64,000 bases of DNA from Halichondria panicea (lineage: Eukaryota; Porifera; Demospongiae; Suberitida; Halichondriidae), in the NCBI RefSeq assembly GCF_963675165.1, contig NC_087382.1:1302001-1366000 (forward strand), written 5' to 3'. Below, piece by piece: positions 13,401-25,400 of this stretch. The notes beneath the pieces were generated by a model, which searched no databases, was not told the origin of the DNA, and saw nothing but the letters and a program-made list of their open reading frames with translations. The first letter of the stretch is position 1, and every line of letters starts with the position of its first letter. A program made the translations under genes and the position numbers.

Positions 13401-16400
13401 GTACCTCCAATCCTCTGATATAGAGTAAAATCTTCTGGACAAATGTTTTAATTGACCGGACAATCTTCCTCTGGTGTTATACTGCATGTATCGTTAATGT
13501 TAACATGCACTAGCTCTTCTACTCATGTGGTGTACAGCAGTCAATGATTGTATAGTACATGCCAGGACTGGAGCACTCTTCTGCTCATGTGGTGTACAGC
13601 AGTCAATGATTGTATAGTACATGCCAGGACTGGAGCACTCTTCTGCTCATGTGGTGTACAGCAGTCAATGATTGTATAGTACATGCCAGGACTGGAGCAC
13701 TCTTCTGCTCATGTGGTGTACAGCAGTCAATGATTGTATAGTGCATGCCAGGACTGGAGCACTCTTCTGCTCATGTGGTGTACACCAGTCAATGATTGTA
13801 TAGTGCATGCCAGGACTGGAGCACTCTTCTGCTCATGTGGTGTACAGCAGTCAATGATTGTATAGTGCATGCCAGGACTGGAGCACTCTTCTGCTCATGT
13901 GGTGTACAGCAGTCAATGATTGTATAGTGCATGCCAGGACTGGAGCACTCTTCTGCTCATGTGGTGTACAGCAGTCAATGATTGTATAGTGCATGCCAGG
14001 ACTGGAGCACTCTTCTGCTCATGTGGTGTACAGCAGTCAATGATTGTATAGTGCATGCCAGGACTGGAGCACTCTTCTGCTCATGTGGTGTACAGCAGTC
14101 AATGATTGTATAGTGCATGCCAGGACTGGAGCACTCTTCTGCTCATGTGGTGTACAGCAGTCAATGATTGTATAGTGCATGCCAGGACTGGAGCACTCTT
14201 CTGCTCATGTGGTGTACAGCAGTCAATGATTGTATAGTGCATGCCAGGACTGGAGCACTCTTCTGCTCATGTGGTGTACAGCAATCAATGATTGTATAGT
14301 ACATGCCAGGACTGGAGCACTCTTCTGCTCGTGTGGTGTACAGCAGTCAATGATTGTATAGTGCATGCCAGGACTGGAGCACTCTTCTGCTGGTGTGGTG
14401 TACAGCAGTCAATGATTGTATAGTGCATGCCAGGACTGGAGCACTCTTCTGCTCGTGTGGTGTACAGCAGTCAATGATTGTATAGTGCATGCCAGGACTG
14501 GAGCACTCTTCTGCTCTTGTGGTGTACAGCAGTCAATGATTGTATAGTGCATGCCAGGACTGGAGCACTCTTCTGCTCATGTGGTGTACAGCAGTCAATG
14601 ATTGTATAGTGCATGCCAGGACTGGAGCACTCTTCTGCTCATGTGGTGTACAGCAGTCAATGATTGTATAGTGCATGCCAGGACTGGAGCACTCTTCTGC
14701 TCATGTGGTGTACAGCAGTCAATGATTGTATAGTCTTGCCAGGACTGGAGCACTCTTCTGCTCATGTGGTGTACAGCAGTCAATGATTGTATAGTGCATG
14801 CCAGGACTGGAGCACTCTTCTGCTCATGTGGTGTACAGCAGTCAATGATTGTATAGTCTTGCCAGGACTGGAGCACTCTTCTGCTCATGTGGTGTACAGC
14901 AGTCAATGATTGTATAGTACATGCCAGGACTGGAGCACTCTTCTGCTCATGTGGTGTACAGCAGTCAATGATTGTATAGTACATGCCAGGACTGGAGCAC
15001 TCTTCTACTCATGTGGTGTACAGCAGTCAATGATTGTATAGTACATGCCAGGACTGGAGCACTCTTCTGCTCATGTGGTGTACAGCAGTCAATGATTGTA
15101 TAGTACATGCCAGGACTGGAGCACTCTTCTGCTCATGTGGTGTACAGCAGTCAATGATTGTATAGTCTTGCCAGGACTGGAGCACTCTTCTGCTCATGTG
15201 GTGTACAGCAGTCAATGATTGTATAGTCTTGCCAGGACTGGAGCACTCTTCTGCTCATGTGGTGTACAGCAGTCAATGATTGTATAGTGCATGCCAGGAC
15301 TGGAGCACTCTTCTACTCATGTGGTGTACAGCAGTCAATGATTGTATAGTGCATGCCAGGACTGGAGCACTCTTCTGCTCATGTGGTGTACAGCAGTCAA
15401 TGATTGTATAGTACATGCCAGGACTGGAGCACTCTTCTGCTCATGTGGTGTACAGCAGTCAATGATTGTATAGTACATGCCAGGACTGGAGCACTCTTCT
15501 TTTCATGTGGTGTACACCAGTCAATGATTGTATAGTACATGCCAGGACTGGAGCACTCTTCTGCTCATGTGGTGTACACCAGTCAATGATTGTATAGTAC
15601 ATGCCAGGACTGGAGCACTCTTCTGCTCATGTACAGCAGTCAATGATTGTATAGTGCATGCCAGGACTGGAGCACTCTTCTGCTCATGTAGTGTACAGCA
15701 GTCAATGATTGTATAGTACATGCCAGGACTGGAGCACTCTTCTGCTCATGTGGTGTACAGCAGTCAATGATTGTATAGTACATGCCAGGACTGGAGCACT
15801 CTTCTGCTCATGTGGTGTACAGCAGTCAATGATTGTATAGTCATGCCAGGACTGGAGCACTGCATGAGATTACTTCTCTTCACACAGGCTGATGGTAACG
15901 GTCAAGTTTATACTCAAAGAGCTGATAAATCTGCTGATTTAAAACCACACATCATGTATGAGGGGTCCCTGTCATCAGAAAGTCTCCAACACTCAGCAGA
16001 TCCAGTCCATAGACTAGGAGCTACATCAGCTGATACTGAGGACAGTCAACTTCATACTAGAAGAGGTAAATTCACTGATGATCAGATAAAGTAACGTACG
16101 AATGTACCACAGCAGGTTATTTTCGTATGGGGGAAATTTTTTTGTATTGTATAGAGCATCATACAAAAATTAAAACTACGAAACTAGTTTACCCGGAATA
16201 TGTTTTACCGTAACTATCCTGAGCTAAATATTTTATTGGGCATTTCATACGAACAAAAATTAACCGTTATACAGAGTATATATATTGTGCCATGTAATAC
16301 TCTGTTGCCTTGAAGCCATTTGCTGCATGACTCAAGTGAATGTACCAAAGGAAGTCATATTTCTGTATGCCATGTATACAGAACTGACCACAGTGCAATA

Positions 16401-19400
16401 TGTCATATAATTATTGGCACTGCTATTCCTTTGATCTCTGAGGTCAAAAAGCAACAATTGTTCACGCCATTAATTACTTGCTTAGGTTCTAGTGATTTGT
16501 CTGCTCTAAGGAACATTGTAGACACTGCAATCACTGGACAACTGGAGCACCAAATGAAGTATGGAGATGCTCACATACAGGTACGTATCATAGCTATAAT
16601 TATATACTTCAATGTCTGCTAAAACTGATGTCTATATAAGTTTGCTAAGTCTTAAAGGGTCCAAACCATTTCCTTTATGTGCCACGTGGCAAAAATCGGG
16701 TGATTTAATAATGTGTACCCTTGTACCCTAGTCCACTTAAATGTTGTTGATTTGCCTGGATTGGGCTGTCTGTTAGTGGGTCTAGTTACTATGGTTTCCG
16801 CCATGTGTAGGATCCAGGGACTACCAGCCTCCATGAGTTGATGGTCAAGCAGGGAGTCACTGACGAGCAGTTGGATCAAAAGATTGCTCAAGATGACCTT
16901 ACTCTAGTAGCTATGCACTTTGATAATGTGGAGCTCTACCTCAACCCAATGAAGTTGACTGACAATGAAAAAGCTGGCGTGAAGAGAGACGCTTTTGTTA
17001 GTGGCAATCTAGTGGCAGTGATCAACTGTTTGTCAATCTGGAGGGGTCACGAACCCAGCGAAGCAACCTTCAGAGCACTGATTAGGATCTTATTGGATCT
17101 GAGGAAGGAAGAGATTGCTACCAGGATTTGTCAGTACTTGGTAAATTGTTATGTCAGCACATAAAAATTATTGCACAGTTTTATATAATTATGGGCCGCT
17201 GCATGTATACATGCAGTGTACGTACTGTACTGTGTTATAATTATGATGGGATATACTGTATTATATAGCGGATAATTTTCGTGGGGCAAAAAATTGGTTT
17301 ATCTGGAAAACAGTGATTTTCGTGAGCATAGATTTCGTTAACTTCATTGGATGCGTTACGGTAAGCCACGCCTACATTTTCATGAGGAACATTTTTATGT
17401 AGACCAGCTTGCCCGCAAAAATAACGCCACGAAAATTACCCGCTATATACGGCAGTGAGGGTCAACAATAATTATATCTGGACTTTAATTGGATTCCAAT
17501 TGTCTTATTCTTCCTTTGGTACCTTCAATCCTCTGATATACAGTAAAATCTTCTGGACGCATGTTTTAATTGACCGGACAATCTTCCTCTGGTGTTATAC
17601 TGCATGTATCGTTAATGTTAACATGCACTAGCTCTTCTGCTCATGTAGTGTACGCGCAGTCAATGATTGTATAGTACATGCCAGGACTGGAGCACTCTTC
17701 TGCTCATGTGGTGTACAGCATTCAATGATTGTATAGTACATGCCAGGACTGGAGCACTCTTCTGCTCATGTGGTGTACAGCAGTCAATGATTGTATAGTA
17801 CATGCCAGGACTGGAGCACTCTTCTGCTCATGTGGTGTACAGCAGTCAATGATTGTATAGTCATGCCAGGACTGGAGCACTCTTCTGCTCATGTGGTGTA
17901 CATGCAGTCAATGATTGTATAGTACATGCCAGGACTGGAGCACTCTTCTGCTCATGTGGTGTACAGCAGTCAATGATTGTATAGTACATGCCAGGACTGG
18001 AGCACTCTTCTGCTCATGTGGTGTACACCAGTCAATGATTGTATAGTACATGCCAGGACTGGAGCACTCTTCTGCTCATGTGGTGTACACCAGTCAATGA
18101 TTGTATAGTACATGCCAGGACTGGAGCACTCTTCTGCTCATGTGGTGTACACCAGTCAATGATTGTATAGTACATGCCAGGACTGGAGCACTCTTCTGCT
18201 CATGTGGTGTACAGCAGTCAATGATTGTATAGTCATGCCAGGACTGGAGCACTCTTCTGCTCATGTGGTGTACAGCAGTCAATGATTGTATAGTACATGC
18301 CAGGACTGGAGCACTCTTCTGCTCATGTGGTGTACAGCAGTCAATGATTGTATAGTACATGCCAGGACTGGAGCACTCTTCTGCTCATGTGGTGTACAGC
18401 AGTCAATGATTGTATAGTACATGCCAGGACTGGAGCACTCTTCTGCTCATGTGGTGTACAGCAGTCAAATTGTATAGTCATGCCAGGACTGGAGCACTCT
18501 TCTGCTCATGTGGTGTACAGCAGTCAATGATTGTATAGTACATGCCAGGACTGGAGCACTCTTCTGCTCATGTGGTGTACAGCAGTCAATGATTGTATAG
18601 TACATGCCAGGACTGGAGCACTCTTCTGCTCATGTGGTGTACACCAGTCAATGATTGTATAGTACATGCCAGGACTGGAGCACTCTTCTGCTCATGTGGT
18701 GTACACCAGTCAATGATTGTATAGTACATGCCAGGACTGGAGCACTCTTCTGCTCATGTGGTGTACAGCAGTCAATGATTGTATAGTCATGCCAGGACTG
18801 GAGCACTCTTCTGCTCATGTGGTGTACAGCAGTCAATGATTGTATAGTACATGCCAGGACTGGAGCACTCTTCTGCTCATGTGGTGTACAGCAGTCAATG
18901 ATTGTATAGTACATGCCAGGACTGGAGCACTCTTCTGCTCATGTGGTGTACATGCAGTCAATGATTGTATAGTACATGCCAGGACTGGAGCACTCTTCTG
19001 CTCATGTGGTGTACAGCAGTCAATGATTGTATAGTACATGCCAGGACTGGAGCACTCTTCTGCTCATGTGGTGTACACCAGTCAATGATTGTATAGTACA
19101 TGCCAGGACTGGAGCACTCTTCTGCTCATGTGGTGTACACCAGTCAATGATTGTATAGTACATGCCAGGACTGGAGCACTCTTCTGCTCATGTGGTGTAC
19201 ACCAGTCAATGATTGTATAGTACATGCCAGGACTGGAGCACTCTTCTGCTCATGTGGTGTACAGCAGTCAATGATTGTATAGTCATGCCAGGACTGGAGC
19301 ACTCTTCTGCTCATGTGGTGTACAGCAGTCAATGATTGTATAGTACATGCCAGGACTGGAGCACTCTTCTGCTCATGTGGTGTACAGCAGTCAATGATTG

Positions 19401-22400
19401 TATAGTACATGCCAGGACTGGAGCACTCTTCTGCTCATGTGGTGTACAGCAGTCAATGATTGTATAGTACATGCCAGGACTGGAGCACTCTTCTGCTCAT
19501 GTGGTGTACAGCAGTCAAATTGTATAGTCATGCCAGGACTGGAGCACTCTTCTGCTCATGTGGTGTACAGCAGTCAATGATTGTATAGTACATGCCAGGA
19601 CTGGAGCACTCTTCTGCTCATGTGGTGTACAGCAGTCAATGATTGTATAGTACATGCCAGGACTGGAGCACTCTTCTGCTCATGTGGTGTACACCAGTCA
19701 ATGATTGTATAGTACATGCCAGGACTGGAGCACTCTTCTGCTCATGTGGTGTACACCAGTCAATGATTGTATAGTACATGCCAGGACTGGAGCACTCTTC
19801 TGCTCATGTGGTGTACAGCAGTCAATGATTGTATAGTCATGCCAGGACTGGAGCACTCTTCTGCTCATGTGGTGTACAGCAGTCAATGATTGTATAGTAC
19901 ATGCCAGGACTGGAGCACTCTTCTGCTCATGTGGTGTACAGCAGTCAATGATTGTATAGTACATGCCAGGACTGGAGCACTCTTCTGCTCATGTGGTGTA
20001 CAGCAGTCAATGATTGTATAGTACATGCCAGGACTGGAGCACTCTTCTGCTCATGTGGTGTACACCAGCCAATGATTGTATAGTACATGCCAGGACTGGA
20101 GCACTCTTCTGCTCATGTGGTGTACAGCAGTCAATGATTGTATAGTCATGCCAGGACTGGAGCACTCTTCTGCTCATGTGGTGTACAGCAGTCAATGATT
20201 GTATAGTCATGCCAGGACTGGAGCACTCTTCTGCTCATGTGGTGTACAGCAGTCAATGATTGTATAGTGCATGCCAGGACTGGAGCACTCTTCTACTCAT
20301 GTGGTGTACAGCAGTCAATGATTGTATAGTACATGCCAGGACTGGAGCACTCTTCTGCTCATGTGGTGTACAGCAGTCAATGATTGTATAGTCATGCCAG
20401 GACTGGAGCACTCTTCTGCTCATGTGGTGTACAGCAGTCAATGATTGTATAGTCATGCCAGGACTGGAGCACTCTTCTGCTCATGTGGTGTACACCAGTC
20501 AATGATTGTATAGTACATGCCAGGACTGGAGCACTCTTCTGCTCATGTGGTGTACAGCAGTCAATGATTGTATAGTCATGCCAGGACTGGAGCACTCTTC
20601 TGCTCATGTGGTGTACACCAGTCAATGATTGTATAGTACATGCCAGGACTGGAGCACTCTTCTGCTCATGTGGTGTACAGCAGTCAATGATTGTATAGTA
20701 CATGCCAGGACTGGAGCACTCTTCTGCTCATGTGGTGTACAGCAGTCAATGATTGTATAGTACATGCCAGGACTGGAGCACTCTTCTGCTCATGTGGTGT
20801 ACAGCATGCAGTCAATGATTGTATAGTACATGCCAGGACTGGAGCACTCTTCTGCTCATGTGGTGTACAGCATGCAGTCAATGATTGTATAGTCATGCCA
20901 GGACTGGAGCACTCTTCTGCTCATGTGGTGTACAGCAGTCAATGATTGTATAGTCATGCCAGGACTGGAGCACTCTTCTGCTCATGTGGTGTACAGCAGT
21001 CAATGATTGTATAGTACATGCCAGGACTGGAGCACTCTTCTGCTCATGTGGTGTACACCAGTCAATGATTGTATAGTCATGCCAGGACTGGAGCACTCTT
21101 CTGCTCATGTGGTGTACAGCAGTCAATGATTGTATAGTGCATGCCAGGACTGGAGCACTCTTCTGCTCATGTGGTGTACACCAGTCAATGATTGTATAGT
21201 ACATGCCAGGACTGGAGCACTCTTCTGCTCATGTACAGCAGTCAATGATTGTATAGTGCATGCCAGGACTGGAGCACTCTTCTGCTCATGTACAGCAGTC
21301 AATGATTGTATAGTCATGCCAGGACTGGAGCACTCTTCTGCTCATGTGGTGTACACCAGTCAATGATTGTATAGTACATGCCAGGACTGGAGCACTCTTC
21401 TGCTCATGTGGTGTACAGCAGTCAATGATTGTATAGTACATGCCAGGACTGGAGCACTCTTCTGCTCATGTGGTGTACACCAGTCAATGATTGTATAGTC
21501 ATGCCAGGACTGGAGCACTCTTCTGCTCATGTGGTGTACAGCAGTCAATGATTGTATAGTACATGCCAGGACTGGAGCACTCTTCTGCTCATGTAGTGTA
21601 CAGCAGTCAATGATTGTATAGTACATGCCAGGACTGGAGCACTCTTCTGCTCATGTGGTGTACAGCAGTCAATGATTGTATAGTACATGCCAGGACTGGA
21701 GCACTCTTCTGCTCATGTGGTGTACAGCAGTCAATGATTGTATAGTACATGCCAGGACTGGAGCACTCTTCTGCTCATGTGGTGTACAGCAGTCAATGAT
21801 TGTATAGTACATGCCAGGACTGGAGCACTCTTCTTTTCATGTGGTGTACACCAGTCAATGATTGTATAGTACATGCCAGGACTGGAGCACTCTTCTGCTC
21901 ATGTGGTGTACACCAGTCAATGATTGTATAGTACATGCCAGGACTGGAGCACTCTTCTGCTCATGTACAGCAGTCAATGATTGTATAGTGCATGCCAGGA
22001 CTGGAGCACTCTTCTGCTCATGTAGTGTACAGCAGTCAATGATTGTATAGTACATGCCAGGACTGGAGCACTCTTCTGCTCATGTGGTGTACAGCAGTCA
22101 ATGATTGTATAGTACATGCCAGGACTGGAGCACTCTTCTGCTCATGTGGTGTACAGCAGTCAATGATTGTATAGTCATGCCAGGACTGGAGCACTGCATG
22201 AGATTACTTCTCTTCACACAGGCTGATGGTAACGGTCAAGTTTATACTCAAAGAGCTGATAAATCTGCTGATTTAAAACCACACATCATGTATGAGGGGT
22301 CCCTGTCATCAGAAAGTCTCCAACACTCAGCAGATCCAGTCCATAGACTAGGAGCTACATCAGCTGATACTGAGGACAGTCAACTTCATACTAGAAGAGG

Positions 22401-25400
22401 TAAATTCACTGATGATCAGATAAAGTAACGTACGAATGTACCACAGCAGGTTATTTTCGTATGGGGGAAATTTTTTTGTATTGTATAGAGCATCATACAA
22501 AAATTAAAACTACGAAACTAGTTTACCCGGAATATGTTTTACCGTAACTATCCTGAGCTAAATATTTTATTGGGCATTTCATACGAACAAAAATTAACCG
22601 TTATACAGAGTATATATATTGTGCCATGTAATACTCTGTTGCCTTGAAGCCATTTGCTGCATGACTCAAGTGAATGTACCAAAGGAAGTCATATTTCTGT
22701 ATGCCATGTATACAGAACTGACCACAGTGCAATATGTCATATAATTATTGGCACTGCTATTCCTTTGATCTCTGAGGTCAAAAAGCAACAATTGTTCACG
22801 CCATTAATTACTTGCTTAGGTTCTAGTGATTTGTCTGCTCTAAGGAACATTGTAGACACTGCAATCACTGGACAACTGGAGCACCAAATGAAGTATGGAG
22901 ATGCTCACATACAGGTACGTATCATAGCTATAATTATATACTTCAATGTCTGCTAAAACTGATGTCTATATAAGTTTGCTAAGTCTTAAAGGGTCCAAAC
23001 CATTTCCTTTATGTGCCACGTGGCAAAAATCGGGTGATTTAATAATGTGTACCCTTGTACCCTAGTCCACTTAAATGTTGTTGATTTGCCTGGATTGGGC
23101 TGTCTGTTAGTGGGTCTAGTTACTATGGTTTCCGCCATGTGTAGGATCCAGGGACTACCAGCCTCCATGAGTTGATGGTCAAGCAGGGAGTCACTGACGA
23201 GCAGTTGGATCAAAAGATTGCTCAAGATGACCTTACTCTAGTAGCTATGCACTTTGATAATGTGGAGCTCTACCTCAACCCAATGAAGTTGACTGACAAT
23301 GAAAAAGCTGGCGTGAAGAGAGACGCTTTTGTTAGTGGCAATCTAGTGGCAGTGATCAACTGTTTGTCAATCTGGAGGGGTCACGAACCCAGCGAAGCAA
23401 CCTTCAGAGCACTGATTAGGATCTTATTGGATCTGAGGAAGGAAGAGATTGCTACCAGGATTTGTCAGTACTTGGTAAATTGTTATGTCAGCACATAAAA
23501 ATTATTGCACAGTTTTATATAATTATGGGCCGCTGCATGTATACATGCAGTGTACGTACTGTACTGTGTTATAATTATGATGGGATATACTGTATTATAT
23601 AGCGGATAATTTTCGTGGGGCAAAAAATTGGTTTATCTGGAAAACAGTGATTTTCGTGAGCATAGATTTCGTTAACTTCATTGGATGCGTTACGGTAAGC
23701 CACGCCTACATTTTCATGAGGAACATTTTTATGTAGACCAGCTTGCCCGCAAAAATAACGCCACGAAAATTACCCGCTATATACGGCAGTGAGGGTCAAC
23801 AATAATTATATCTGGACTTTAATTGCATTCCAATTGTCTTATTCTTCCTTTGGTACCTTCAATCCTCTGATATACAGTAAAATCTTCTGGACGCATGTTT
23901 TAATTGACCGGACAATCTTCCTCTGGTGTTATACTGCATGTATCGTTAATGTTAACATGCACTAGCTCTTCTGCTCATGTAGTGTACGCGCAGTCAATGA
24001 TTGTATAGTACATGCCAGGACTGGAGCACTCTTCTGCTCATGTGGTGTACAGCAGTCAATGATTGTATAGTACATGCCAGGACTGGAGCACTCTTCTGCT
24101 CATGTGGTGTACAGCAGTCAATGATTGTATAGTACATGCCAGGACTGGAGCACTCTTCTGCTCATGTGGTGTACACCAGTCAATGATTGTATAGTACATG
24201 CCAGGACTGGAGCACTCTTCTGCTCATGTGGTGTACACCAGTCAATGATTGTATAGTACATGCCAGGACTGGAGCACTCTTCTGCTCATGTGGTGTACAG
24301 CAGTCAATGATTGTATAGTACATGCCAGGACTGGAGCACTCTTCTGCTCATGTGGTGTACAGCATGCAGTCAATGATTGTATAGTCAGTCATGCCAGGAC
24401 TGGAGCACTCTTCTGCTCATGTGGTGTACAGCAGTCAATGATTGTATAGTACATGCCAGGACTGGAGCACTCTTCTGCTCATGTGGTGTACAGCAGTCAA
24501 TGATTGTATAGTCATGCCAGGACTGGAGCACTCTTCTGCTCATGTGGTGTACAGCAGTCAATGATTGTATAGTCATGCCAGGACTGGAGCACTCTTCTGC
24601 TCATGTGGTGTACAGCAGTCAATGATTGTATAGTCATGCCAGGACTGGAGCACTCTTCTGCTCATGTGGTGTACAGCAGTCAATGATTGTATAGTACATG
24701 CCAGGACTGGAGCACTCTTCTGCTCATGTGGTGTACAGCAGTCAATGATTGTATAGTGCATGCCAGGACTGGAGCACTCTTCTGCTCATGTGGTGTACAG
24801 CAGTCAATGATTGTATAGTGCATGCCAGGACTGGAGCACTCTTCTGCTCATGTGGTGTACAGCAGTCAATGATTGTATAGTGCATGCCAGGACTGGAGCA
24901 CTCTTCTGCTCATGTGGTGTACAGCAGTCAATGATTGTATAGTGCATGCCAGGACTGGAGCACTCTTCTGCTCATGTGGTGTACAGCAGTCAATGATTGT
25001 ATAGTGCATGCCAGGACTGGAGCACTCTTCTGCTCATGTGGTGTACAGCAGTCAATGATTGTATAGTGCATGCCAGGACTGGAGCACTCTTCTGCTCATG
25101 TGGTGTACAGCAGTCAATGATTGTATAGTGCATGCCAGGACTGGAGCACTCTTCTGCTCATGTGGTGTACAGCAGTCAATGATTGTATAGTGCATGCCAG
25201 GACTGGAGCACTCTTCTGCTCATGTGGTGTACAGCAGTCAATGATTGTATAGTCATGCCAGGACTGGAGCACTCTTCTGCTCATGTGGTGTACAGCAGTC
25301 AATGATTGTATAGTGCATGCCAGGACTGGAGCACTCTTCTGCTCATGTGGTGTACAGCAGTCAATGATTGTATAGTCATGCCAGGACTGGAGCACTCTTC

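Noticed and set aside
14595-15215. Long repeated minus-strand open frames (about 41-residue periodic peptides with TIIDCCTPHEQKSAPVLA)
   Set aside because: They are by-products of the 62-bp satellite, which has few stops in any frame. Similar frames appear on both strands in all three arrays, with no start context, splice sites or domain.
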